In this document: piece after piece, positions 16,769 to 25,542 of the stretch
Layout of the letters: the number at the start of each line of letters is the position of its first letter
Numbering within the stretch: position 1 is the stretch's first letter
Source: Gemmatimonadota bacterium
GTDB taxonomy: Bacteria; Latescibacterota; UBA2968
Assembly (NCBI GenBank): GCA_009838845.1
Contig: VXRD01000139.1
Coordinates: forward strand, 1-64,000
DNA: 64,000 nt
Direction: 5' to 3'
Made by a program: the position numbers and the translations under genes
The notes under the pieces: model-generated
Told to the model about the DNA's origin: nothing
The model's database searches: none
Seen by the model: only the letters and a program-made list of their open reading frames with translations

Positions 16769-17785
16769 ATGCCTCCAGACAAAAGAAGCGGCGATATGGA
16801 CCCTCGGCTTGCATTGGCTTTGTCCGAAATAGACGCCATTGTACAAATAACGCCCAATCTAACACTTGATGAAGACTATTTGCCCGGGTTTCCGGGAGGA
16901 ACGAATACAGCTCTTTTTGGCCACCTGAACGGCAAACCCATCGTCTTTAAATATTTCCATAACAAAGACAGAAAAAACCATGAAGAAAAAGTATTGGAAC
17001 TCTTCCAAAAAACTGGATATGTCCCACAAATTTATCCGATCAAAAACGACTCAGTCCTCATAATCGAACGATTGCCCGGACTACCGTTTTTCATGGTTGA
17101 AGAAAATATAAGCCTGGACGAATGGGAAGGACTTTTTAATCAACTGGGACAGGTGCTCGCGGAAATTGTCAAAATTGCCCCTGGCGCTGATTTGGCAATT
17201 CCTGGAAGACAAAATCTGCCACGCGAGCCTGGCTTTGACTACAAATTCTACTGCACTGCAAATTTAGAAACCTTCTTTGACACAGTTATAGAAATATCCG
17301 CTGGCGTCTTAGAAATGAGTGATTTACCACATCAGTCGCTCTTAGAGAATTCTCTCAGCGATCTGAAGGCGAATAGAGATGCGATTCTGGCATATCGCAG
17401 TTTTATATTCTTAGATGATTTTCATTATAGTAACATCATCGCCCAGGATTCTACTCTACAAGGATTTATAGATCTGGAGATGTCGCGCTACAGCAACGAA
17501 GTCCTGGTTCTGGGATCTGTTATGGCTTCCGTTATACCCAGCCAATTAGAACGCTGGTCCTGGGTTAAAACGGGCTATGAAGCTATCCGCGAAAATAGAC
17601 TTGATCCCGAAACAATCTACCTATCAGAAATTGTTGCGCCATTCAACCGTTGGATTCGGTTTATGTGGTATTGGGGCTGTGACGAGGTACCAGACTGGGT
17701 CCGGGAAAAAAAACTCCGAATGTCCGTCGTCCAAGATATTAAGGACGTCGTGAATATCATTGAGTCGTTGAAAGCTACATCCTGA
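16769..17785 (+). CDS. APH-like phosphotransferase
   Basis: A 338-residue protein kinase-fold phosphotransferase (APH/choline kinase clan) from ATG 16769, with CAGGAA 9 bp upstream; ATG 16712 is an alternative. The N-lobe has a glycine-rich stretch (GFPGGTNTALFG) and an ATP-lysine in KPIVFKYF. The catalytic loop is LDDFHYSNII with Asp and Asn, and the metal-binding aspartate is in FIDLEMS. It may phosphorylate a small molecule such as an aminoglycoside or other alcohol or amine. It is immediately followed (1 bp gap) by a second APH-type gene. Confidence 0.8.
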   Translation: MPPDKRSGDMDPRLALALSEIDAIVQITPNLTLDEDYLPGFPGGTNTALFGHLNGKPIVFKYFHNKDRKNHEEKVLELFQKTGYVPQIYPIKNDSVLIIERLPGLPFFMVEENISLDEWEGLFNQLGQVLAEIVKIAPGADLAIPGRQNLPREPGFDYKFYCTANLETFFDTVIEISAGVLEMSDLPHQSLLENSLSDLKANRDAILAYRSFIFLDDFHYSNIIAQDSTLQGFIDLEMSRYSNEVLVLGSVMASVIPSQLERWSWVKTGYEAIRENRLDPETIYLSEIVAPFNRWIRFMWYWGCDEVPDWVREKKLRMSVVQDIKDVVNIIESLKATS

Positions 17786-17786
17786 T

Positions 17787-18725
17787 ATGCTACTGGATCG
17801 CAATCCGACATGGCACGGCTTGATAGACGGGGAAATGCCCCCTTATCCCGCGGCAATTGTGCAGAATGTCCTCGCTCGTTTTGAGATTGAGAACCCAGCC
17901 AAATTAAAAGCATGGCCTTTCGGCCCATTTGACATTATAGCTGCCTTTGAATATCGCAACATCCCCTATCTCTTAAAGGGTCGCCACATCGAACAACGAG
18001 GCGTCAAATCACTGTTTCAAACACAAGACATACAAAAACAACTCCTTCAACTGGGCTTCCCCGTATCAGACTTCATAGCCAATTCTTCCGGCGAAACATT
18101 GGTACAAGGTCCCGACTGGCAAGCCGAAGAAAACATCTTCTATGAAATTCAGACCATTCTACCCGGCGTGCCATTTTCTCCTGATACGCACACAGCTCTC
18201 TTAGCGGGGAAATTGCTCGGACAACTCCACCTTATCGGACAGGAAATTCATTCGGATCTCCTGAGCAAGTTTTACTACATTGATACATTTGTAGATAGAT
18301 TTCCCAATCGGTTACAGGCAGTCCTTCAAGATGGTCGGAGTTTGCAACGTGGAGAAAGCCAGGAGATCAAAGACTCCATATCGCGATTATCGGATGCTTC
18401 GACACGTTCCTCACTTACGCATCGCCTGACACACGGCGACTTCACGCCTGATAATCTCTTGATGAACCAAAACCAGCTTTTCTTGATCGATAATGATGAA
18501 CTTGGATTTGGCGTTGCGGCGGTCGATATCGCGTGGGGGCTAACCTATTTGTTTGGACTGAACATCGGATTGGGACAGATCTTTCTGAATGAGTACAGAA
18601 AGCACGTTCCCGAATTTGCCGAAAGCGATCTTCTGGCTGTTAAGGACTACCTGATCGCCTTAAACATACACGCGTACAACGTGTCAGAATTGTTAGATAT
18701 TCTGCATACATTGCTCTCTATTTAA
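17787..18725 (+). CDS. APH-like phosphotransferase
   Basis: A 312-residue APH-type enzyme. The catalytic loop LTHGDFTPDNLL and the metal site FLIDNDELGFG are both intact, more canonical than in the preceding paralogous-fold gene. The lysine-bearing strand is IPYLLKGRHI. It begins one base after the previous stop, so the two are translationally linked and may form a functional pair. It ends 12 bp before a HAD phosphatase gene. Antibiotic or metabolite phosphorylation are the usual roles; the substrate is unknown. Confidence 0.85.
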   Translation: MLLDRNPTWHGLIDGEMPPYPAAIVQNVLARFEIENPAKLKAWPFGPFDIIAAFEYRNIPYLLKGRHIEQRGVKSLFQTQDIQKQLLQLGFPVSDFIANSSGETLVQGPDWQAEENIFYEIQTILPGVPFSPDTHTALLAGKLLGQLHLIGQEIHSDLLSKFYYIDTFVDRFPNRLQAVLQDGRSLQRGESQEIKDSISRLSDASTRSSLTHRLTHGDFTPDNLLMNQNQLFLIDNDELGFGVAAVDIAWGLTYLFGLNIGLGQIFLNEYRKHVPEFAESDLLAVKDYLIALNIHAYNVSELLDILHTLLSI

Positions 18726-18737
18726 AGGTTACATCAC

Positions 18738-19220
18738 ATGAGAACGAACTCGGCTGACCAATGCGGCATGTATAGTGCCCTTTTCCTCGACCTCGGTGGA
18801 ACTCTCGTTCGGATAGAAGACGATGAAATCTTCACAGACGCTGCAGGAAACGTAGAAATCCTGCCAAATACCGTTGAAATTCTCATGCAAAGGGCACAGG
18901 ACTTCGACGCGATATTTATTATCACGAATCAATCGGGTATAGAAAAGGGGACCTTATCAATCGAGAGCGCGAAATCCTTTATCGATCAGGTCAACACTGC
19001 AACCGGGGGCATAATCACTGATTACTGGGTGTGCCCGCGCATCGAATCGCCATATAGAAAACCAAACCCTAACATGATCACTGGCCTTGCCGACAAGCAC
19101 TTTGTCGATGTCAAACAATCAGTCCTGGTTGGAGATACAGAAATTGACCAACAGGCGGCTCAAAATGCCGGTATTGGTCATTTCATCTGGGCCAGGGACT
19201 TCTTCAAAAGACAAGACTGA
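18738..19220 (+). CDS. HAD phosphatase, HAD-IIIA type
   Basis: A 160-residue protein of the GmhB/HisB-N type of HAD phosphatases. Motif I is FLDLGGTL (Asp18, with Gly20 replacing the usual second aspartate); motif II is FIITNQSG; a lysine follows in RKPNPNM and the acidic motif IV is LVGDTEIDQQAA. Loss of the second motif I aspartate, the general acid, can reduce phosphatase activity. An internal start at MYSALF (18768) is possible. It sits at the end of a run starting at the APH genes. Confidence 0.8.
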   Translation: MRTNSADQCGMYSALFLDLGGTLVRIEDDEIFTDAAGNVEILPNTVEILMQRAQDFDAIFIITNQSGIEKGTLSIESAKSFIDQVNTATGGIITDYWVCPRIESPYRKPNPNMITGLADKHFVDVKQSVLVGDTEIDQQAAQNAGIGHFIWARDFFKRQD

Positions 19221-19256
19221 CTGAAAACTGTCAGATAAAAAACTCAACGATCTCAA

Positions 19257-20012
19257 ATGCCTCTCGTTAAAAATCAGGATATTCGCATCTTTTATGAAGT
19301 TGTCGGGCAAGGACAACCTCTCGTTCTGTTGCATGGGTTTGCTGGCAATTCGAAAGACTGGAAAAGAAACGGTTATGTTGAAACATTAAGCGATGACTAC
19401 CAGCTCATTCTCATTGATGAAAGAGGACATGGCTTAAGCGATAAACCACATGATCCGGCAGTCTATGAAATGCAGAAGAGGGCTTCTGATATTGTTGCCG
19501 TCATGGAAGATCTCAATCTGAAAAAATCGCATGTTTGGGGTTATTCAATGGGAGGTGAAGTTTGCTTTGGCCTCGCCCAATTCTATGCAGATTGTATTGA
19601 ATCTCTGATTATCGGCGGAATGGCGCCATTCCCACCTGCACACCCAGAAGTCTATGATGAGCAAATTGCCGTATTGAAAAGAGGCATTGCGACAGCAGCA
19701 GACGCCTGGGGTTATGACTCATCCGAGAGGCGAGAGGAATTTTTGAGAAATGATCCAAAGGCATTGATCGCATCTACGATTGCAGCCCGAGATTGGTCTG
19801 GATGTGAAGATATTTTAGAAACCTTAGAAATACCTTGCCTGATCTATGTTGGAGAGACCGATTCATTTATGTTCGACGCTGCGAAACGAGGTGCCAGTCA
19901 AATTCCCGAAGCAAAATTGGTCATTATTCCAGGTCTTGATCACGGACAAGCATACGCTGATAGTCGCCTGATTTTACCTCATGTGAGGGACTTCTTGCAA
20001 AAAAGAAACTGA
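19257..20012 (+). CDS. Alpha/beta hydrolase
   Basis: A 251-residue alpha/beta hydrolase. The oxyanion stretch LLHGFAGN begins near residue 24, the nucleophile elbow is WGYSMGGE with Ser97, and the catalytic histidine is in GLDHGQAY near the C-terminus, with an acid in YVGETDSF. It resembles small esterases and MhpC-type C-C hydrolases; the substrate is unknown. No signal peptide is visible. Its last codons and the 26 bp after the stop belong to a 39-bp sequence that is repeated at the end of the GNAT gene at 23149. Confidence 0.85.
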   Translation: MPLVKNQDIRIFYEVVGQGQPLVLLHGFAGNSKDWKRNGYVETLSDDYQLILIDERGHGLSDKPHDPAVYEMQKRASDIVAVMEDLNLKKSHVWGYSMGGEVCFGLAQFYADCIESLIIGGMAPFPPAHPEVYDEQIAVLKRGIATAADAWGYDSSERREEFLRNDPKALIASTIAARDWSGCEDILETLEIPCLIYVGETDSFMFDAAKRGASQIPEAKLVIIPGLDHGQAYADSRLILPHVRDFLQKRN

Positions 20013-20038
20013 AACAAAAGCAACTCACAAGCCGCGCC
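20000..20038 (+). repeat. Dispersed repeat A, copy 1
   Basis: Thirty-nine bases covering the end of the hydrolase gene and its flank match 23611-23649 at 37 positions. The two genes they terminate are unrelated, and the match is read in different frames, so this is not protein homology. Confidence 0.85.
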
Positions 20039-20087
20039 TATCTTCTGTGAAATACTGCATTCTGTACTGATGAGAGGAAAAACAAAC

Positions 20088-20675
20088 ATGTGGACACCGG
20101 TTGAGACTCAATTTTATGCCAAACAGAATCCCATTGGCATAATAAACATCGGCGACTTTCAAGAAGCTCATACAATTCGGACATTTGCTGAAGAGCTAAA
20201 CCTCGCAGTCAGATTCTATAGCATCGGAACACCGGGTGATTTTCTGAAGGTCATCAGCCGTGAATCTGAATTGCCTCCTTGCATCATTATCTGCGGTCAT
20301 GGGGATGAGAATGGGATTGTCTTCGGCGACTACATGGAGGGCATTGATACATCGATGCTAAGGGGCGAGAGCATGCCTCCAGAATGTATTGCAAAACATG
20401 CAAATCTGACTGATCGCGTTGTTGTGAATTCTTGTTGTGTAGGCGGGACAGACGCAATGGCAAGCGCATTCTTGAAGAGTAAGCCGAGATGCTACATTGG
20501 ATCTCTGGATTACCAAAATGCCGTGTCAACGTCCATCTTCTTGACATTATTTCTCGATCAGTTATTGCGAAAAAATAAGCCAGTGCAGGAAGCGTGGAAT
20601 CGGGCAGCCTCTTATGATGATGAGACACGTCACTTTGCTTTTTATGATTCCAATGGACGTCAAAAAATCGGATAG
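20088..20675 (+). CDS. CHAT/caspase-like (clan CD) protein, stand-alone
   Basis: A 195-residue protein from ATG 20088 (AGAGGA 9 bp upstream). It fits a minimal CHAT/caspase-like domain: a hydrophobic strand ends in IIICGHGDENG (His71), and a second ends in VVVNSCCVGG (Cys116 or Cys117), matching the H-G and S-A-C-x-x-G blocks of clan CD cysteine peptidases. The C-terminal part, YIGSLDY, then FLDQLLRKNKPVQEAWNRA, matches the end of CHAT domains. No other domain is fused. It lies between a hydrolase and a permease gene; partner and substrate are unknown. The assignment rests on motif reading only. Confidence 0.6.
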   Translation: MWTPVETQFYAKQNPIGIINIGDFQEAHTIRTFAEELNLAVRFYSIGTPGDFLKVISRESELPPCIIICGHGDENGIVFGDYMEGIDTSMLRGESMPPECIAKHANLTDRVVVNSCCVGGTDAMASAFLKSKPRCYIGSLDYQNAVSTSIFLTLFLDQLLRKNKPVQEAWNRAASYDDETRHFAFYDSNGRQKIG

Positions 20676-20719
20676 GTCTCATATTGCGTGGCACTAAAGG
20701 CTTTCCAATGATTTGTCAA
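20675..20719 (+). repeat. Dispersed repeat B, copy 1
   Basis: Starts at the stop codon of the CHAT-like gene. GGTCTCATATTGCGTGG then CACTAA is shared with copy 2 at 24679, lacking an internal 6-bp CCATGG, and the similarity continues loosely to ATTTGTCA. The next gene, a permease, begins 13 bp later. Confidence 0.75.
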
Positions 20720-20732
20720 CGGAGGTCTCCCC

Positions 20733-23120
20733 ATGTGGAAAAATTATCTCACCATAATCATACGAAACATCCGCAATCACAGACTTTATTCATTGATCAA
20801 CGTAGTCGGACTATCGGTGGGCCTGACGAGCTGTGGTCTGATCCTCCTGTGGATACAGCATGAGACAAAATATGATCAACATCATCTCAACGGCGACCGC
20901 ATTTACAGGGTATTGAGACAGGTAAAAAATAAAACGACCGGGGATTCCTACTTCAGCAATGGCACCCTGGGACCTGTAGGCCCTGCTCTCAAAGCCGACT
21001 TTCCCGAAATCAAGGCGATGACCCGAATCTTTACCGGTTCTTCCTGGGTTCAGTACAAAGATAAGGGATTCCGTGAGAAATTCTGGGTTGCCGATGGTAG
21101 TTTTTTGGATGTATTCACATTTCCTTTGCTAAAGGGCGATCGTCAGGCACTTCTGAAGCACCCTTCTTCTGTGGTTGTTACAGAAACAGTTGCACGAAAG
21201 TATTTTGGTAATGAAAATCCTATCGGCAAAGTGATTACTGTAGAAGATCGTTACACGGGAGGAGATTATGAGATTGTAGGCATCTTGAAAGATTTGCCGA
21301 GTCAATCAACACTCCGATTTGCCTTTTTGACGTTTACAGTTTCTTCTTCACCATTTATGCAACATGTTTGGGAAGTATGGCGCAAATCTTCCTTTCGTCC
21401 TGTCAAAACTTATCTATTGCTTTCTGAAGGTACTTCCTCCGCTGATTTAGAGCGTAAATTACCGGATTTTACCACCCGCTACTTTGATCCCGAAACGCGT
21501 GCGAACACAACGTATCACCTGCAACCTTTTCGTCGGATCTATCTCTACTCATATTCAGACTACGGTATAGCAGGTGGTGGAGAAATTACTTATATCTATT
21601 TATTTGCTGCAATCGGTACTCTGATTCTCCTCATCGCTTGTGCGAACTTTATGAATTTGGCAACCGCGCGTTCAGCCAAAAGAGCGAGAGAAGTAGGCAT
21701 TCGCAAGACCGTCGGCGCACACAAAGGTCAATTAATCAACCAATTTTTCAGTGAATCGCTATTCATATCATTCCTATCTTTGCTATTTTCAATTTCACTG
21801 ATTGAGCTTGTCCTGCCAGTATTCGAACAATTTGTGGGCATAGACTTGCATTTTGGCGTCTCTGAACTACTCATAATGATCATCCTTACCGTGCTGATGG
21901 GCTTCATCGCTGGAAGCTATCCCGCTTTCTTTTTGTCAAGTTTTCAACCCATACAGGTATTAGGTGGCAAGCACTCACACACATTAAAAGGTGTTCGCAT
22001 GCGAGAAGTCCTGATCGTCTTTCAGTTCTGTGTGTCTATCGCCTTCATAATTTGTACTGGCGTGGTCTATCAGCAACTAAATTATATCAAAAACAAAAAA
22101 CTTGGCTTCAACAAAGACATGGTGGTCATGATGCCGCTATTTGCAAGAGACCGTTCCCTCACAAGTAAGTATGAATTGATCAAGCAGGAATTTCTTAAAC
22201 ATCCCAATATTCACCGTGCAACCGCATCTCACACCAGCCTCGGATATGGTGGAGGACGTGAGCTTGTCATTCCAGAAGGATTTGATGGCGAAGAGGTCAG
22301 AATGAGATTTCTGGCAGTAGATGAGGACTTTTTGGACACATTCGAGATCGATGTGATAGCCGGAAGAAATCTGAATAAGGATATTGCAAGCGACTCGACC
22401 AACGCGTTTATTCTCAATGAGACAGCTATTAAACAACTCGGATGGAAAGATCCTATTGGAAAGCAATTTACATGGCCTCTTAGGCCTCATCATGGCACAG
22501 TAATTGGGGTCGTGCGCGATTTTCACCTGCGGTCTCTTCACGAAGAAATAGAGCCAATTTTTATATGCAAATGGCAGGAAAAATGGAATTGGCTATCAGT
22601 CAAAATTGGACGGGAGAACATCTCATCAACAATGGATTTCATGGAGTCAAAGTGGAAACAATTCATTCCAAACCGGCCTTTTGAAAGCTGGTTTCTAAGC
22701 GAAAGTCTTGAAGGATTTTATCTAAAGGAGATCAAGATCTTTAGTGTCCTCGAAATCTTCACACTACTCGCTTCTTTTGTCGCTTGTATGGGACTATTTG
22801 GCCTTGCAAATTTCAGTGTTGAACAAAGAATCAAAGAAATTGGAATCCGCAAAGTGCTGGGCGCAAACCTTGCAGATATTTTAAAATTACTTTCAAAAGA
22901 GTTCCTGAAGTTAATCGCAGTCGCTTATGTATTGGCACTTCCCCTCGCTTATTATGCAGGAGAGCAATGGCTGCAAAATTTTGCATACCGAATAAATCAG
23001 AGCATCCTTGTTTTTATTATAGGAGCAGTCTCGGGCATCATTGTCACCCTGTTAATCGTGGGCTATCAAGCTGGCAAAGCCTGGTCTGAAGACCCGGTTA
23101 AAATGCTCCGCCAAGAGTAA
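20733..23120 (+). CDS. FtsX/MacB-like two-repeat orphan ABC permease
   Basis: A 795-residue duplicated permease. The N-terminal helix lies in VVGLSVGLTSCGLILLWIQH; the coupling motifs are EVGIRKTVGA (first half) and EIGIRKVLGA (second half); the C-terminus is EDPVKMLRQE. An internal stretch FVACMGLFGLANFSVEQR is the typical start of the second FtsX unit. It has a strong ribosome binding site (CGGAGG) at 20721-20726. It stands behind a dispersed repeat rather than a clear promoter, so it may depend on read-through. Confidence 0.85.
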   Translation: MWKNYLTIIIRNIRNHRLYSLINVVGLSVGLTSCGLILLWIQHETKYDQHHLNGDRIYRVLRQVKNKTTGDSYFSNGTLGPVGPALKADFPEIKAMTRIFTGSSWVQYKDKGFREKFWVADGSFLDVFTFPLLKGDRQALLKHPSSVVVTETVARKYFGNENPIGKVITVEDRYTGGDYEIVGILKDLPSQSTLRFAFLTFTVSSSPFMQHVWEVWRKSSFRPVKTYLLLSEGTSSADLERKLPDFTTRYFDPETRANTTYHLQPFRRIYLYSYSDYGIAGGGEITYIYLFAAIGTLILLIACANFMNLATARSAKRAREVGIRKTVGAHKGQLINQFFSESLFISFLSLLFSISLIELVLPVFEQFVGIDLHFGVSELLIMIILTVLMGFIAGSYPAFFLSSFQPIQVLGGKHSHTLKGVRMREVLIVFQFCVSIAFIICTGVVYQQLNYIKNKKLGFNKDMVVMMPLFARDRSLTSKYELIKQEFLKHPNIHRATASHTSLGYGGGRELVIPEGFDGEEVRMRFLAVDEDFLDTFEIDVIAGRNLNKDIASDSTNAFILNETAIKQLGWKDPIGKQFTWPLRPHHGTVIGVVRDFHLRSLHEEIEPIFICKWQEKWNWLSVKIGRENISSTMDFMESKWKQFIPNRPFESWFLSESLEGFYLKEIKIFSVLEIFTLLASFVACMGLFGLANFSVEQRIKEIGIRKVLGANLADILKLLSKEFLKLIAVAYVLALPLAYYAGEQWLQNFAYRINQSILVFIIGAVSGIIVTLLIVGYQAGKAWSEDPVKMLRQE

Positions 23121-23148
23121 ACGACTACCCACAATATTATTCTATTCG

Positions 23149-23694
23149 ATGATCTCAAATGACTGTGAGAATATCATGTTAATCACTGTCCGCGCTGCAC
23201 AATTGAGTGACCTGCCTCAGTTGGCTAAAATGAATAGCTGTCTCGTGGATGACCAGGGTAGCGAGAATCCGTTTTCATTGACAGAATACGAGGACCGGTT
23301 TCGCGAGTGGTTAGATACCAATATATGGACGGTAGATGTATTTCTACATGATGGACAGGTAGTAGGCTATTCTGTCTATCAAGAGCGTACTGACTACTAT
23401 GACCCAAATGAGACGGTAATTTATATCCGACAGTATTACATTAAACGCTCTCATCGTCGGGTTGGCCTGGGTAAAGCAGCCTTCCAGATTCTGATAGACA
23501 CGCGTTTTCCAAAGGATGTTCAATCTATAGCTCTCGATGTCATGGAAACTAACTCAGTAGGCCAGAATTTTTGGAAGAAGCTGGGCTTTAACGAATATTT
23601 TATTTCGATGAAAAAGGAACTGGAACAAAAGCAACTCACAAGCCGCGCCAGAAGGCAATCTACCGAAAAATCATGGACACAATACCCCGCATAA
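23149..23694 (+). CDS. GNAT family N-acetyltransferase with altered C-terminus
   Basis: Up to 181 residues; an internal ATG at 23176 (MLITVRAAQL) is as likely a start. The GNAT signature is YYIKRSHRRVGLGKAAFQI, and the fold closes with NSVGQNFWKKLGFNEYFISMKKEL. The natural end of the fold is near there; the last ~28 residues (EQKQLTSRARR...) come from repeat A and flanking sequence, so an original stop appears to have been lost. The final 22 bp overlap the start of the C45 gene. Confidence 0.8.
   Translation: MISNDCENIMLITVRAAQLSDLPQLAKMNSCLVDDQGSENPFSLTEYEDRFREWLDTNIWTVDVFLHDGQVVGYSVYQERTDYYDPNETVIYIRQYYIKRSHRRVGLGKAAFQILIDTRFPKDVQSIALDVMETNSVGQNFWKKLGFNEYFISMKKELEQKQLTSRARRQSTEKSWTQYPA
23611..23649 (+). 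repeat. Dispersed repeat A, copy 2
   Basis: Matches 20000-20038 at 37 of 39 positions. Here it lies inside the 3' part of a GNAT gene. Both host genes also share TCTCAAATG at or near their start codons. Confidence 0.85.
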
Positions 23695-24707
23695 TCAGAA
23701 TAGAAGCCGATGATCCGTACTCTGCTGGCGTCCGGCTTGGCGAGAGCCTCGGCCATAGCTTTGGTCCCTACCTTGAAGATTACCTTGCTGCCCGAAGTCT
23801 GGCAGCGAAGAACTGCGCTAAACCTTCGGAAACGCATGCTGTAGCGTGGATCAGTTCTCTACCCCAGCATATAAGTGACAGATTTCGGGGTCTCTCTAAA
23901 GGGAGTGGGATACCGTTCGAGCGCATAGCACATTGGGGTTATCAGGAAATAGCACTCGGTCAGGGCTGTAGCAGCATCATCTGTCGGTCCAAAGGCAAAG
24001 TCTGGATTGGTCACAACAACGACACCTTTGTACCCGAGTTATGGGGATACATCACAGTCCTGGAGATCAAGGATCGCATCCCAACCATGTACTTCGGACT
24101 TGCGGGAGATATATGGGCGACCGCTGGAATCAACAAGGCGAAGCTCTGGCTGCACATTGACCACTTGAACACAACTGATAAGCCAGACAGCAGAAAAGTC
24201 GTCCTGCCGACGTATGGCTTCATTGTTGAAGCTCTGGAGACGTGTGAAACTATTGATGATGTGCAGGGACTCCTGAACAAAATAGACAGGACAGAAGGTA
24301 TGATCCTGATAGCGACGGATGGTAGAACAGATGAAGCAGCCATCTTCGAATGCTCATGTTCGAGATGGAGACTATCGAAAGTCAAAACGGATTGGGCCGT
24401 GAGAACAAACCACGCCATGATAGGACGAGAAAGCAGCAAGAAAGGAAAGCTACTACTCGACACATGGAGCAGATACAATCGCCTGGCGCAACTTCTCGAA
24501 AACAGCTACAACAGCGGAAGATCCCCAACACCGCCGGATTTGAAGACATATCTCGCCGACGACGGCGTTGAGCGAAGAGACAATGAGTTCGCAACCGCGT
24601 ATTCAGTTGTCGTGTGCCCCGCTGTCAACCGGACTGAGTTCACACTGGGCGGACAACCAGCGGCCAGTTGTGGGAACTGGTCTCATATTGCGTGGCCATG
24701 GCACTAA
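23673..24707 (+). CDS. C45 family autoproteolytic acyltransferase/hydrolase
   Basis: A 344-residue Ntn-hydrolase of the C45 type (isopenicillin N acyltransferase-like). The predicted autocleavage and nucleophile site is GQG-Cys99-SSI, followed by the conserved WIGHNNDTFVPELW segment; cleavage before the cysteine would release a ~98-residue alpha chain. The later GLAGDIWATAGINKAKLWLHIDH segment and the RTNHAMI motif fit the family. Members hydrolyse or transfer acyl groups on amides and peptides. The C-terminal GNWSHIAWPWH is encoded by repeat B, so the tail may have been acquired. No signal peptide. Confidence 0.8.
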   Translation: MDTIPRIIRIEADDPYSAGVRLGESLGHSFGPYLEDYLAARSLAAKNCAKPSETHAVAWISSLPQHISDRFRGLSKGSGIPFERIAHWGYQEIALGQGCSSIICRSKGKVWIGHNNDTFVPELWGYITVLEIKDRIPTMYFGLAGDIWATAGINKAKLWLHIDHLNTTDKPDSRKVVLPTYGFIVEALETCETIDDVQGLLNKIDRTEGMILIATDGRTDEAAIFECSCSRWRLSKVKTDWAVRTNHAMIGRESSKKGKLLLDTWSRYNRLAQLLENSYNSGRSPTPPDLKTYLADDGVERRDNEFATAYSVVVCPAVNRTEFTLGGQPAASCGNWSHIAWPWH

Positions 24708-24728
24708 GGATTTGCTGGAGATTTGTCA
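24670..24728 (+). repeat. Dispersed repeat B, copy 2
   Basis: Encodes the last residues (NWSHIAWPWH) and stop of the C45 gene. Bases 24670-24707 match copy 3 (28229-28266) at 36 of 38 positions, and the part downstream of the stop resembles copy 1. Confidence 0.85.
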
Positions 24729-24731
24729 CCT

Positions 24732-25424
24732 TCAATCTACCCCCAATATCGCGGGCAGGTCAGTCAATGAACTAATTTCGTAATCAGCTTGGATCCCCGT
24801 ATCATTTGTCAAACCTTCGCGATTTAGCCAGACCGTATGCGCTCCGGCTGCATCTGCACCTGCAACATCCTGTTCCAGGGAATCTCCGACGTGTAATAGC
24901 TGCGCCAGCGGGCAGCACGCCCTCTGTGCAGTAATCTGAAAAATTCTTCGATCAGGCTTTGCAACACGCACATCCTGGGCAAGAACAACAAAATCAAAAC
25001 GTCCCGCAAGGCCACAGCGTTCCGGATAACTATTCCCATTTGACAAAAGCCCGATCTTAAAATAGGATGCCAAAATATCAAGCGCAGGTACAACATCTTT
25101 ATACAACTCAATATCTTCGAAACGATGCTTCAGATATATCTTATTGAGATGCATAGCCAGATCACTGTCCGGATATCCAACATATTCAAGCGTCTTCTCA
25201 AATGCCAGCCGTCTGATCTCCTCGAGATTCCAGACCTCGCCTTTCACCTCCTCAGCAAGCCGATTGCGAATCGCAATCATATCCTCAACAGTAAGGTCTA
25301 AAGCGCGTTGAGTCGAAACATGCCTGCGCAATTCCCCCAATGTATGCATTAACGAATGTCGCATGACCTTATAGAAGTCCCACAAGGTCATATCACCATC
25401 AAAAGAAATCGCTGAAATTTGCAA
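24732..25424 (-). CDS. HAD family hydrolase, HAD-IA type
   Basis: A 230-residue HAD phosphatase. Motif I is FDGDMTLW with both aspartates (Asp9, Asp11); an inserted helical cap spans about 15-95; motif II is IGLLSNGNSYP; motif III/IV are KPDRRIF and HVGDSLEQDVAGADAAGA. A complete active site suggests a working phosphatase or dehalogenase-type enzyme. It is the only minus-strand gene between 4.5 and 33 kb, and its start is only ~15 bp from the operator-like repeats of the downstream sigma-54 promoter. Confidence 0.9.
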   Translation of the reverse strand: MQISAISFDGDMTLWDFYKVMRHSLMHTLGELRRHVSTQRALDLTVEDMIAIRNRLAEEVKGEVWNLEEIRRLAFEKTLEYVGYPDSDLAMHLNKIYLKHRFEDIELYKDVVPALDILASYFKIGLLSNGNSYPERCGLAGRFDFVVLAQDVRVAKPDRRIFQITAQRACCPLAQLLHVGDSLEQDVAGADAAGAHTVWLNREGLTNDTGIQADYEISSLTDLPAILGVD

Positions 25425-25439
25425 AATTCCCTCCTCTTA

Positions 25440-25503
25440 GTGTTCATTTTCGGACACCACTGTATCAAAATCGGACACTTTTTAAAACGTCCATTTCGGG
25501 CGA
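25440..25503. promoter_or_regulatory. Repeated half-sites, putative activator binding sites
   Basis: CGGACAC occurs at 25451-25457 and 25472-25478, 21 bp apart, or two helical turns. The first forms an imperfect palindrome GTGTTC-N6-GGACAC. A third, weaker version (GTCC-ATTT-CGGGCG) lies at 25489-25502. The block ends about 40 bp upstream of the sigma-54 -24 element, where enhancer-binding proteins act. Confidence 0.5.
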
Positions 25504-25542
25504 TTTTTCGTAACCTGTTGTAATATCAACACTTGACTTTTT

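Noticed and set aside
5997-24728. Integron cassette array, suggested by many small unrelated genes in one direction
   Set aside because: No attC-like core sites or long imperfect palindromes were seen between genes, and no integrase is present; the shared flanks are copies of gene ends.
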